Notes under the pieces: generated by a model | What the model saw: only the letters and a program-made list of their open reading frames with translations | Told to the model about the DNA's origin: nothing | Database searches by the model: none | In this document: piece by piece, positions 1 to 7,927 of the stretch | How the letters are laid out: every line of letters starts with the position of its first letter | Numbering within the stretch: the first letter of the stretch is position 1 | Program-made: the position numbers and the translations under genes | Source: Amulumruptor sp947039275 | GTDB taxonomy: Bacteria > Bacteroidota > Bacteroidia > Bacteroidales > Muribaculaceae | Assembly: GCA_947039275.1 (NCBI GenBank) | Contig: CAMQYL010000009.1 | Span: 1-64,000, forward strand | DNA: 64,000 bases | Direction of reading: 5' to 3'

Positions 1-20
1 ATTATGCACGGCGGGGATGC

Positions 21-45
21 GGACATGCCACGGCATGTCCCTACA
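21..45. repeat. REP-like palindrome (GTAG family)
   Basis: The 9-bp arms GGACATGCC and GGCATGTCC surround a 2-base centre and are followed by CTACA. On the minus strand this is GTAG plus a palindrome, the arrangement of REP elements. The same unit recurs near 20.4, 28.8, 28.9, 50.9, 59.1 and 59.5 kb. It lies beyond the 3' end of engB. Confidence 0.8.
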
Positions 46-65
46 GGGATGGGATGCTTATGATT

Positions 66-96
66 TTAAAGACCTTAAGAACCTTAAGGTCTTTAA
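66..96 (-). terminator. AT-rich hairpin downstream of engB
   Basis: Perfect 14-bp arms TTAAAGACCTTAAG and CTTAAGGTCTTTAA enclose three bases, 12 bp past the engB stop. T-rich sequence follows on the minus strand. The core CCTTAAGGTCTTTA recurs at 59043-59056, also beside a REP unit, so this may be part of a repeat as well as a terminator. Confidence 0.6.
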
Positions 97-108
97 GGAC
101 TTGGGGGA

Positions 109-711
109 TTATGAGAGGGGGAGTTGGTTGAGTTGGTCGATGTAGGAGAGGATTTCTTCGCGGCCTTTGGAGGTTTCGCTGGATGTGATGAAGACGGGGG
201 GAAGTTCTTCCCATTGCTCCATGAGGGTTTTGCAGTAGGATGTGATGTTGTCTTCTGCGGCTTTTTTGCTGAGTTTGTCGGTCTTGGTGAATACTATACT
301 GAATGGAACGCCGTTTTCGCCCAGGAACTCCATGAATTCAAGGTCGATTTTCTGAGGCTTGTGGCGCGAGTCGATCAGCAGGAAGAGGTTGGTCATCTGG
401 CGGCGTTGGAGTATGTAGCTCTTGATGATTTTCTCCAGCCGTTCGCGGTCTGTCTTGCTGCGCTGGGCGTATCCGTAGCCAGGGAGGTCCACGATGTACC
501 AGCTGTCGTTGACTAGGAAGTGGTTGATCAGCATGGTCTTGCCTGGTGTAGAGGATGTCATGGCAAGATTCTTGCGCCCTGTAAGCATGTTGATGAGCGA
601 GGATTTACCAACGTTACTTCGTCCGATAAAGGCATATTCATGTTTCATCCCTTCAGGACATTTATTGACATCGGTATTGCTGATTTCGAATCTTGCTGTG
701 TTGATTATCAT
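109..711 (-). CDS. engB: Ribosome biogenesis GTPase EngB/YsxC
   Basis: A 200-residue TRAFAC-class GTPase required for late assembly of the large ribosomal subunit. The G1 P-loop GRSNVGKSS is near residues 30-38, a conserved Thr of the G2 region lies in the STPGKT stretch, the G3 motif DLPGYG near 75-80, and the G4 motif TKTD near 141-144. The length is typical. The ATG at 711 is supported by a minus-strand promoter ending about 35 bases upstream. It is transcribed divergently from the glycosyltransferase gene at 816, and both promoters fit in the 104-bp gap. Cytosolic; family assignment is secure. Confidence 0.96.
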   Translation of the reverse strand: MIINTARFEISNTDVNKCPEGMKHEYAFIGRSNVGKSSLINMLTGRKNLAMTSSTPGKTMLINHFLVNDSWYIVDLPGYGYAQRSKTDRERLEKIIKSYILQRRQMTNLFLLIDSRHKPQKIDLEFMEFLGENGVPFSIVFTKTDKLSKKAAEDNITSYCKTLMEQWEELPPVFITSSETSKGREEILSYIDQLNQLPLS

Positions 712-744
712 ATCTGGTAATTACTTATGTTACAAATCTGTCTC

Positions 745-777
745 TAAAGTTACCTATATTGGTTTAGAAATGCAAAA
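745..777 (-). promoter_or_regulatory. engB promoter
   Basis: On the minus strand TTTTG (777-773) is followed after 20 bases by TAACTTTA (752-745), one mismatch from TAnnTTTG. It overlaps the divergent promoter at 759-789, so the two may compete. Confidence 0.6.
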
Positions 778-789
778 TTTGTATATTTG
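759..789 (+). promoter_or_regulatory. Promoter of the glycosyltransferase-ruvC run
   Basis: TTGG (759-762), 19 bases, then TATATTTG (782-789), an exact TAnnTTTG. The start codon is at 816, giving a leader of about 20 nt. Confidence 0.75.
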
Positions 790-815
790 CATTGCAACAA
801 TATAACGTTTGAGCA

Positions 816-1586
816 ATGTCAGAAGTTAAACCGCTGTTTTCCATCATCACAGTTACATATAATGCTGCATCGACGCTGCCCCCGACTATAGCAAGTGTCA
901 TGGAGCAGACGTGTGACTTGTATGAGATGATCGTGGTGGACGGTGCGTCGACCGACGGAACTTTGGACTTGCTCAGAGAGTGCACCAATGCTAATCTGCG
1001 CTGGATCAGCGAACCTGACAAAGGTATATATGATGCGATGAACAAGGGCATAGCCATGGCTGAGGGAGAATACCTGATATTTCTCAATGCCGGTGACCGC
1101 TTCGCATCAGCTGAGACGTTGCAGCTGCTTGCAGATGCCGCAATGGATGATGATTTTCCGGGCATAATCTATGGTCAGACTGACATAGTGGACAGTGACG
1201 GACGGGTGCTGGGACCTCGGCATCTGCGCGCACCTGAGGTGTTGACGCTCGACTCGTTTAAGGACGGTATGACTGTGTGTCATCAGGCTTTTGTCGCGCT
1301 GCGTAAAATCACTGGTTTCTACAATCTGGACTATCGTTTCTCTGCCGACTATGACTGGTGCATAAGATGTCTGCAACATTCCCGCCGCAATCATTATGTG
1401 GATGAAACCATCATACATTATCTGAGCGAGGGAATGACAACAGCAAACATGAAGGCTTCGCTGCGCGAACGATTCAACATAATGTGCCGTTATTTCGGCA
1501 CGTTGCCTACGATGTGGAGACATCTTAAATTCTTGAAAAGATATATAAACCGACGAAGCTCGTCAGCCTCGCCTAACAAACAATAG
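816..1586 (+). CDS. Family 2 glycosyltransferase
   Basis: A 256-residue GT-A fold enzyme that transfers a sugar from a nucleotide donor, probably to a surface glycan. The N-terminus SIITVTYNAASTL and the segment VVDGASTDGT (about residues 41-50) are the nucleotide-binding hallmarks of GT2. A DAMNKGI segment near 74-80 and the acceptor-side SADYDW near 185 are also typical of WcaA-like enzymes acting at the inner membrane. Donor and acceptor cannot be read from sequence. It is first in a tightly packed run: one base separates its stop from the next start. The link to ruvC looks positional. Confidence 0.88.
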   Translation: MSEVKPLFSIITVTYNAASTLPPTIASVMEQTCDLYEMIVVDGASTDGTLDLLRECTNANLRWISEPDKGIYDAMNKGIAMAEGEYLIFLNAGDRFASAETLQLLADAAMDDDFPGIIYGQTDIVDSDGRVLGPRHLRAPEVLTLDSFKDGMTVCHQAFVALRKITGFYNLDYRFSADYDWCIRCLQHSRRNHYVDETIIHYLSEGMTTANMKASLRERFNIMCRYFGTLPTMWRHLKFLKRYINRRSSSASPNKQ

Positions 1587-1587
1587 A

Positions 1588-2202
1588 ATGAAATATTACA
1601 TAGCTATCAACGGACAGCCTAAGGGCCCCTTTGACCACCATCAACTGCTTATCAACGGGCTCACTGCCACTTCGCTGGTATGGACCGAGGGCATGGCAGA
1701 CTGGGCGCAGGCTCAGAGCATCCCCGAACTTCAGGAACTGCTGTTCGGCCGTCCTGACCTTGATTCGTCTAATCCTGACGAAGTGACTGCTGCCACGCCT
1801 CCTCCGTTTGCGCCACAACAACCCTGTGCGGATTCAAGCTGTAATGCCCAGCAGGCTCAAGCCAACCAGTCTCAGCAGCAGCCTCCACGTTTTAATGGCA
1901 CATATCCTCATGAGCAGCCTACGGGTCCGATGGTATTATGCCCTAAGACGTGGCTTGTGGAGTCGATACTTGTGACGATATTCTGCTGTCTGCCATTTGG
2001 AGTGGTCGGTATAGTAAAGGCATCTAATGTCGAAGCCATCTGGCGCAGAGGCGATATAGTCGGTGCCGAAGCCGCATCGCAGAGCGCGGGATTCTGGACC
2101 AAGCTCGGTTTCTGGATCGGTCTTGCCATCAATATCCTCGGTCCGTTGGTGTGGGTGATATTTGCGTTGGGCGTGTCGGCTCTTGGCGTTGACATGCCGT
2201 GA
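1588..2202 (+). CDS. GYF_2 / CD225 (dispanin) domain membrane protein
   Basis: A 204-residue two-part protein. Residues 1-52 form a GYF_2 (DUF4339) module with the pattern YYIAINGQPKGPF and a W-x-EGMADW segment. A Gln/Pro/Ala-rich linker covers about 53-110. Residues 115-200 form a CD225/dispanin domain with two hydrophobic segments around VEAIWRRGDIVGAEAASQ, the pattern shared with interferon-induced transmembrane proteins. GYF-type domains usually bind proline-rich peptides, and CD225 domains sit in membranes. The bacterial function is unknown. It is in an operon with the glycosyltransferase upstream and DUF4286/ruvC downstream. Confidence 0.82.
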   Translation: MKYYIAINGQPKGPFDHHQLLINGLTATSLVWTEGMADWAQAQSIPELQELLFGRPDLDSSNPDEVTAATPPPFAPQQPCADSSCNAQQAQANQSQQQPPRFNGTYPHEQPTGPMVLCPKTWLVESILVTIFCCLPFGVVGIVKASNVEAIWRRGDIVGAEAASQSAGFWTKLGFWIGLAINILGPLVWVIFALGVSALGVDMP

Positions 2203-2212
2203 TGACGAAGCT

Positions 2213-2539
2213 ATGAGGATGTTGATTAACACAACCTTTGCCATTGACAGCTCTATAAGGCAGGATTTCCTCGATTGGCTCAGGTGTAGCTTTGTGCCTC
2301 GCGCCGTGGAGCATGGAGCCACCTCTGTCGTGGCATCGCGTGTGATAGGGCAGATGCTTGACGGTCCGCATGATGATGAAGCTGAGGCTTACGCATGCCA
2401 GTTTCAGATGGCATCGCGTGACGATGCAGCACAATGGGTCGAGTATCTGTCAACCTCTCTTATGCCCGAATGCCACGCTGCGTGGGGCGAACGGATATTG
2501 CCGTTTACCACCTTTATGGAAATCATAGATACGGACTGA
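2213..2539 (+). CDS. DUF4286 family protein
   Basis: About 108 residues beginning MRMLINTTFAIDSSI; the Met at 2219 is an equally good start. The opening MLINTTF, the DFLDWLR segment and the C-terminal FTTFMEI fit the small Bacteroidetes family DUF4286, whose function is unknown and which probably folds as a ferredoxin-like dimer. A longer frame exists upstream, but it would overlap the previous gene, so the internal ATG is preferred. Its stop TGA shares one base with the ruvC ATG, indicating translational coupling. In Bacteroidales this family is often found beside ruvC. Confidence 0.8.
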   Translation: MRMLINTTFAIDSSIRQDFLDWLRCSFVPRAVEHGATSVVASRVIGQMLDGPHDDEAEAYACQFQMASRDDAAQWVEYLSTSLMPECHAAWGERILPFTTFMEIIDTD

Positions 2540-3132
2540 TGTCGGATACGCTGACGACCGGTGAACGGCTCAAACAGTTTGACCGCATCATCATGGGCAT
2601 CGACCCTGGTACGAATGTGATGGGCTACAGCCTGCTCGGAGTAGAGTCAAAGAAGCCTGTCATGATAGCCATGGGTGTGATAGAGCTTAGCCGATTTGAA
2701 AGCCACTACATGAGGCTGCGGCGCATCTATGACCGTGTGGTGGGACTTGTAGAGAGCTTTCTCCCTGACGAACTTGCCATAGAGGCTCCGTTTTTTGGCA
2801 AAAACGTCCAGTCGATGCTCAAACTCGGGCGCGCTCAGGGCGTGGCGATGGCTGCCGCCTTGAGCCGCGATGTACCTATCACTGAGTATGAGCCTCGAAA
2901 GATAAAGATGGCTATAACTGGCAACGGTGCCGCATCGAAGGAGCAGGTAAGCGCCATGCTGCATCGGATGCTCAAGATACCTGACAGCCAGATGGGAGGC
3001 AAGCTTGATGCCACAGATGCTCTCGCGGCAGCCCTCTGCCACTTCTATGAGACGACAAGACCTGTAAAGGTGCAATCATCTGCCAACAGCTGGAAAGAAT
3101 TTATAAAGAAAAATCCCGACCGCATCGTCTGA
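2539..3132 (+). CDS. ruvC: Holliday junction resolvase RuvC
   Basis: A 197-residue crossover junction endonuclease that cuts Holliday junctions held by RuvAB. The catalytic acidic residues appear in IMGIDPGTNVMGY (first Asp), AIEAPFFGKN (Glu) and KLDATDALAAALCH (C-terminal Asp pair), the order expected of this RNase H-fold family. The start at 2539 overlaps the preceding stop by one base and gives the usual RuvC length. A longer frame from 2434 would read through DUF4286 and is rejected. A bidirectional terminator overlaps the last codons. ruvA and ruvB are not in this window. Confidence 0.95.
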   Translation: MSDTLTTGERLKQFDRIIMGIDPGTNVMGYSLLGVESKKPVMIAMGVIELSRFESHYMRLRRIYDRVVGLVESFLPDELAIEAPFFGKNVQSMLKLGRAQGVAMAAALSRDVPITEYEPRKIKMAITGNGAASKEQVSAMLHRMLKIPDSQMGGKLDATDALAAALCHFYETTRPVKVQSSANSWKEFIKKNPDRIV

Positions 3133-3148
3133 TGCCGCCGGGATTTTT
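3109..3148. terminator. Bidirectional terminator overlapping the ruvC stop
   Basis: AAAAATCCCG (3109-3118) pairs with CGGGATTTTT (3139-3148), with an inner GCATC/GATGC stem. A- and T-runs on both sides suit transcripts from ruvC (+) and the convergent META lipoprotein (-). The ruvC stop lies inside the hairpin. Confidence 0.8.
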
Positions 3149-3167
3149 ATATGTTGAGCGGATGCCT

Positions 3168-4049
3168 TTATTCGACAGGCAGCTCCATGCGTGTCATGGT
3201 GATGAGTACCTTGCCTGTGGCGTTTTCAAGCAGGGCTGTGTCCTTCTTTCCAGAGCGTACGCACTTTGTCACCTTTTCAAGGTTCTGGAGCAGGGCATAT
3301 TCCAGTTCTATGTTGGGGCAAGTCATGCGTGTTGCTGCCATATTGCTGAATTTTATGCCTGCCGGAGTATCCATTACCGGGTCAATGGTGCCATTGACGA
3401 TATTGCATCCGGCGTTCATGTGTACACGATGTTCTGGCAGGTCTATCACCATCTCCATTCCCACTTCCGGGGCGATGGCTTTGCCTTCTATCGATGTGAC
3501 GCGCCAGGCTCCGTTGAGAAATTCGATGTCGTGCTTGCGTAGTGACATCAGTTTGTTGCCTTTGGCATCATACATGGTCAGAGTGGACTCGCCGTTGGTA
3601 TCGGATGTGGTGTAGGTCTTGACCAGAGGGAATGCCTGACCCATCATCATGTCGAAGTTAGGATCGGGGCAGAACATCATTGTAGAGATGAATTCGCCAG
3701 ATGGGGTCATTACGTTTCCGTCAGCTATGGTAAACTGTCCGTTGATGGTGTTGCAGCCTCCGTTGGCGTAGCAGAGCAGGGTGTTGGTGTTTTCGTTGGT
3801 GGAGTTTTCGGGCTGCTGTAGGTTGACCACCGGCAGCTGTTCCACATCGAGCACGCTGTCACCGATGGAGGTTATAGACCACTCTCCAGACAGTTTATCC
3901 ATCACTTCTGGAGACAGTTTTGCTACAGGCTTAGTCTGGGTCACATTGTTAGCGGGCTGTTTCATGTTAGTCTGCTGGGAGCTTTTGCATCCGGTTATCG
4001 TAATCATGCCCAGCAGCAGAGCCGAGCATGTCAGCATTGTGGTTCTCAT
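3168..4049 (-). CDS. META-domain lipoprotein with two META domains
   Basis: A 293-residue predicted lipoprotein. Residues 1-21 form a signal peptide ending in the lipobox ITGC, so Cys21 would be lipidated after export. Two META (HslJ-like) domains follow: LSGEWSITSI with GGCNTINGQF and a C-P pair (about 53-170), and LNGAWRVTSI with AGCNIVNG and MTCPN (about 178-290). The C-N-x-x-N-G and Met-Cys signatures occur in each. Function is unclear; META proteins are linked to stress and resistance to small molecules in some bacteria. A shorter META lipoprotein occurs at 17.3 kb. It is followed on the other strand by ruvC. Confidence 0.85.
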   Translation of the reverse strand: MRTTMLTCSALLLGMITITGCKSSQQTNMKQPANNVTQTKPVAKLSPEVMDKLSGEWSITSIGDSVLDVEQLPVVNLQQPENSTNENTNTLLCYANGGCNTINGQFTIADGNVMTPSGEFISTMMFCPDPNFDMMMGQAFPLVKTYTTSDTNGESTLTMYDAKGNKLMSLRKHDIEFLNGAWRVTSIEGKAIAPEVGMEMVIDLPEHRVHMNAGCNIVNGTIDPVMDTPAGIKFSNMAATRMTCPNIELEYALLQNLEKVTKCVRSGKKDTALLENATGKVLITMTRMELPVE

Positions 4050-4130
4050 AATAGTATAGCTAAAAATTTTAATACTGTAAATCAGTCAGGTTAGATATAA
4101 ATATAATATTTGTAGATGGCTAAAAGTTCA

Positions 4131-5798
4131 TCACGAATAGAGGAAGCGTTTGATGGATCGCTTGGGAGTTTTGATAAACTCCGATGGATGTATCTGTATG
4201 GCATCTATGCGCTCATATGGAGCCACGAGGGTGTTAAGACGCGTACGCACTTTCTCCATGACGGGCTGCATGTGGTTGAGCGACAGCTTGGCACGGTCCA
4301 TCGCCTCATAGTCGGGATACACAAGGGCTATCAGATGCTTTCCGCGCTCCACTACGAGGCTTTCGCCTACGAAAGGCAGATTGTTGAGCTTAGCCTCGAT
4401 TTCTTCAGGATATATGTTTTGCCCGGTGGCACTCAGTATCATCGTCTTGGAGCGACCTTTGATAAACAGTGTGCCATCAGCCGAGCGTGTCCCCATGTCG
4501 CCTGTATGCAGCCAACCGTCCTTGTCAAGGACAGCAGAGGTTGCCTGCGGATTCTTATAGTACCCTTTCATGACGTTTTCGCCGCGGACGCATATCTCGC
4601 CAGGAATGTTCTCGGGGTCGGTACTGTCGATGCGGCTGTGCATCTGCGGGATCGTCCTGCCGCATGAGCCGGGTATGAACTCCTTCCAATAGGTATAGCT
4701 TATCAGCGGACCGCACTCTGTCATGCCGTAGCCCACGGTGAAGGGGAAATGTATGTCGTGGAGAAATCTCTCTACCTCGGGATTGAGAGGTGCGCCGCCA
4801 ACGATTACCTGAGAGAATGCACCGCCGAGCGCACGGATAAGACTGTTGCATATCTTGCGCTTGATTACGCTTCGCAAGCCCGGCACTGCCAGCATGCGCT
4901 TCACTGACGGTTTCTGCAGCTTCGGGAGGATGCTGCGGCGGTATATCTTTTCAAGAATCAGAGGCACACACAGTATCAGGGTGGGACGCACCTGTGCGAA
5001 TGCCTTAAGCAATACCGGAGGTGTCGGGGTCTTGCCTAAGACGGTGACGGAGGCTCCCGCGGCAAGCGGCGTCAGCATGTCGAACGCGCAGCCGTAGGCA
5101 TGTGCCAGAGGCAGGAATGTAAGGCATCTGTCACCGGGAGAATACAAGTGAGAATCGAGACCGAACACCACATTGCCACACAGATTGTTGTAGGTCAGCA
5201 TTACGCCCTTAGAAAATCCCGTTGTTCCCGAAGTGTAGTTGATCTCCATGAGGGCATCTTTGGTCATATTGGCATAGTTGATGTCTGCCGGACCGAATCC
5301 CTTGGGATATGCCTTTTCAAACAACCGGGGTATGTCGTTGAGCACACGGGTCACGCGCGAGGGTTTGCGTGATGTCTCCGACTCGGTAAGTATACTGCCG
5401 TCGTCAAGCGAGATGGCAGCCTTGAGTTTGGGCATCTGCGACAGATCCATGTGCTCACACATCTGTTCGTTGATGTAAAGCAGCACCGAATCGGAGTGGT
5501 TGATGATGTGTTGCGCATCCTGAGGATTGAAATCCTGGAGCACAGGCACGACCACCGCACCATAGGTCACGGTAGCCATATAAGCTGTTATCCATGCGAC
5601 GGAATTACGCCCGAGCACGGCAATCTTGTCACCTCGGCTTATGCCGAGCTGCTTGAATGTCAGATGCATCATGGCGATGCGGCGCGCTAGTTCGCCGTAT
5701 GTGACAGCCTCGCCGCCGCTATAGTCGGCTACGGCAGGCAGGTCCCAATAGCGGGCAAACGACGATTCGTATATGCGTAGCAAATCCTCTTTCATCAT
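4131..5798 (-). CDS. Long-chain acyl-CoA synthetase / AMP-binding enzyme
   Basis: A 555-residue adenylate-forming enzyme expected to activate fatty acids to acyl-CoA through an acyl-AMP intermediate. The AMP-binding P-loop NYTSGTTGFSKGVML lies near residues 186-200, the A5 motif VGYGMTECGP near 352-361, and the A7-A8 stretch HTGDMGTRSADG with KGRSKTMIL near 430-450. A C-terminal Lys in KTPKRSIKR fits the catalytic Lys. The length matches the small FadD/Ter-like acyl-CoA ligases of Bacteroidetes. The substrate chain length cannot be decided. A hairpin separates it from glmS, so it is probably transcribed on its own. Confidence 0.9.
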   Translation of the reverse strand: MMKEDLLRIYESSFARYWDLPAVADYSGGEAVTYGELARRIAMMHLTFKQLGISRGDKIAVLGRNSVAWITAYMATVTYGAVVVPVLQDFNPQDAQHIINHSDSVLLYINEQMCEHMDLSQMPKLKAAISLDDGSILTESETSRKPSRVTRVLNDIPRLFEKAYPKGFGPADINYANMTKDALMEINYTSGTTGFSKGVMLTYNNLCGNVVFGLDSHLYSPGDRCLTFLPLAHAYGCAFDMLTPLAAGASVTVLGKTPTPPVLLKAFAQVRPTLILCVPLILEKIYRRSILPKLQKPSVKRMLAVPGLRSVIKRKICNSLIRALGGAFSQVIVGGAPLNPEVERFLHDIHFPFTVGYGMTECGPLISYTYWKEFIPGSCGRTIPQMHSRIDSTDPENIPGEICVRGENVMKGYYKNPQATSAVLDKDGWLHTGDMGTRSADGTLFIKGRSKTMILSATGQNIYPEEIEAKLNNLPFVGESLVVERGKHLIALVYPDYEAMDRAKLSLNHMQPVMEKVRTRLNTLVAPYERIDAIQIHPSEFIKTPKRSIKRFLYS

Positions 5799-5810
5799 AA
5801 TGTGATAACA

Positions 5811-5858
5811 AAAATCATTGTCCGAAAGTTATGGCATATCTTTTCAGACAATGATTTT
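5811..5858 (-). terminator. Terminator between glmS and the acyl-CoA ligase
   Basis: AAAATCATTGTC (5811-5822) pairs with GACAATGATTTT (5847-5858), extended by GAAAG/CTTTTC. On the minus strand a T-run follows, so it fits termination of glmS. Confidence 0.75.
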
Positions 5859-5904
5859 ATGGTAAGGTTTAAAACGGGGATATGACAAATGTTTTTGTCA
5901 CTCG

Positions 5905-7749
5905 TTATTCCACGGTGACACTCTTGGCGAGATTGCGTGGCATGTCGACGTTGCAGCCTTTCTTGATGGCGATATGATATGCCAGAAGCTGAAGCGGTAT
6001 GGCAGCTACGATGGGTGAAAGCTGCTCTATGACCTGCGGAATCTCTATGGTGTGGTCGGCTATGCCAGCTATATCCTTGTCGCCACTGGTGACTATCGCG
6101 ATTACCTCGCCGCCACGGGCCTTGACCTGCTGTATGTTGCTGATGACCTTTTCGTAGAGGTCGTCATGTGGAGCTATGACCACCGTGGGGAGCTCCCGGT
6201 CAATGAGGGCTATGGGACCGTGCTTCATCTCGGCGGCAGGGTATCCCTCGGCATGTATGTATGATATTTCCTTGAGCTTCAATGCACCCTCGAGAGCTGT
6301 GGGGAAGTTGTAGCCGCGTCCGAGGTAAAGGAAATTATGCACATAGGTATAGGTCTGCGAGAGCTGCTTGATGATGGGGTCGAGCTTGAGCGTTTCTTCG
6401 ATATAGTCGGGGAGTTTCTGTATCGATGATGCTATGACTGCGGTATCCTCCTTGGAGAGGGTGCCGCGGAGCTGCCCGATGGCGAGAGCCATCATGGCGA
6501 GTACGGTCACCTGTCCGGTAAATGCCTTTGTAGATGCCACGCCTATCTCGGGGCCCACATGTATGTATGTGCCTGTATCGGACTCGCGGGCTATGGAAGA
6601 GCCCACGGCATTGACAACGCCGTAGACCATCGCACCTTTGCTGCGCGCCAGTTTTATGGCAGCGAGAGTGTCGGCGGTTTCGCCGCTCTGGCTGATGGCG
6701 ATGACTATATCGTTGGAGTTGAGTACAGGGTTGCTATATCGGAACTCCGAGGCATATTCGACCTCCACGGCTATTTTGCCGAGATCCTGTATGAGGCGTT
6801 TGCCTATCAGTCCGGCATGCCAAGATGTGCCGCAAGCCACGATGACGATGCGTCCGGCGTTTTTAAAAGCCTCGGCATTGTCCATGATGCCTGACAGCTT
6901 GATTTCGGTATTGTTGTTGACCACTCTGCCTCTGATGCAGTCACGGAGTGTGCGTGGCTGCTCGAAGATTTCTTTGAGCATGAAGTGCGGGTAACCGCCT
7001 TTCTCGAGCTCCGACACGCTCATGCGCAGGGTCTGGATGTCCACGTTGGCAGGTTCGTTATCAAGGTTGATGACCTGCAGCGGCTCGTGGCGCGACAAAA
7101 TGGCAAGTTCGTCATCACGCAGATACACCACTTTGTCGGTATATTCCACCAGAGGGGTGGCATCTGATGCCAGATATGACCCGGTTTCACCCAGACCGAT
7201 GACGAGCGGACTGCTCTTACGTGCTGCAATCAGCTGGTCAGGATTGTCGCGGTCGATGACGGCGATGGCAAATGCTCCGACTACCTCCTTGAGTGCGCTG
7301 CGGATAGCATCGACAGTGGAGGAGTTGGTGGTTTCCTTGATGTATTCGATGAGTTTGACGAGGACCTCGGTGTCGGTCTCGCTTGAAAACTCCACTCCGT
7401 GGTTGACGAGAGCCTGTTTGAGCACCGCATAGTTCTCTATCGTGCCATTGTGTACGAGGGCAATCTTTCCGTTGGCTGACACATGGGGATGGGCATTGGT
7501 GCTGTTGGGTTCGCCGTGGGTCGCCCAGCGGGTATGCGCTATGCCTATGTTTCCGGTCACATCCTTGTCGGCGGCATACTCTTCCAGATCGGCTACTTTG
7601 CCGCGGGTTTTGTACACGTTGACACGGTCGGCTGGGTTGATTAGCGCTACGCCAGCGCTGTCATACCCTCTGTATTCGAGTCTGTGAAGACCCTTGATGA
7701 GAATTGGATAGGCTTCCGAAGATCCGATAAATCCTACGATTCCGCACAT
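5905..7749 (-). CDS. glmS: Glutamine--fructose-6-phosphate aminotransferase (isomerizing)
   Basis: A 614-residue enzyme that makes glucosamine-6-phosphate from fructose-6-phosphate and glutamine, the first step towards UDP-GlcNAc for peptidoglycan and lipid A. Residues 2-8 (CGIVGFI) give the N-terminal nucleophile Cys2 of the class II glutaminase domain, with TRWATHGEPN near 73-82. Two SIS sugar-isomerase domains follow (about 290-425 and 460-600), with CGTSWHAG and SQSGETADT as phosphosugar-binding loops. The C-terminus AKSVTVE matches the family end. A -7 box lies 45 bp upstream. I see no glmS-type ribozyme in the short leader. Confidence 0.97.
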   Translation of the reverse strand: MCGIVGFIGSSEAYPILIKGLHRLEYRGYDSAGVALINPADRVNVYKTRGKVADLEEYAADKDVTGNIGIAHTRWATHGEPNSTNAHPHVSANGKIALVHNGTIENYAVLKQALVNHGVEFSSETDTEVLVKLIEYIKETTNSSTVDAIRSALKEVVGAFAIAVIDRDNPDQLIAARKSSPLVIGLGETGSYLASDATPLVEYTDKVVYLRDDELAILSRHEPLQVINLDNEPANVDIQTLRMSVSELEKGGYPHFMLKEIFEQPRTLRDCIRGRVVNNNTEIKLSGIMDNAEAFKNAGRIVIVACGTSWHAGLIGKRLIQDLGKIAVEVEYASEFRYSNPVLNSNDIVIAISQSGETADTLAAIKLARSKGAMVYGVVNAVGSSIARESDTGTYIHVGPEIGVASTKAFTGQVTVLAMMALAIGQLRGTLSKEDTAVIASSIQKLPDYIEETLKLDPIIKQLSQTYTYVHNFLYLGRGYNFPTALEGALKLKEISYIHAEGYPAAEMKHGPIALIDRELPTVVIAPHDDLYEKVISNIQQVKARGGEVIAIVTSGDKDIAGIADHTIEIPQVIEQLSPIVAAIPLQLLAYHIAIKKGCNVDMPRNLAKSVTVE

Positions 7750-7794
7750 ATATATTTACGAGGTAACTATGTGTGTATTTCTTGTTTTATCTCA

Positions 7795-7802
7795 CAAAGT
7801 TA
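7795..7802 (-). promoter_or_regulatory. -7 element of the glmS promoter
   Basis: TAACTTTG on the minus strand, an exact TAnnTTTG, 45 bp before the glmS start codon. No convincing -33 element is visible. Confidence 0.55.
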
Positions 7803-7927
7803 AGAAATATTATCAACATATCGGATGGTTTAAAATGCCTACATGGAATTTAACACGTTTTTCCCAAAAAATTGGCATAATCGGCGGTTTTTGAGTAATA
7901 TTGTACCCTGTATACACACTGATATCT

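Noticed and set aside
5799..7749. glmS ribozyme upstream of glmS
   Set aside because: The leader is only about 40 bases, too short, and glmS ribozymes are known from Firmicutes.
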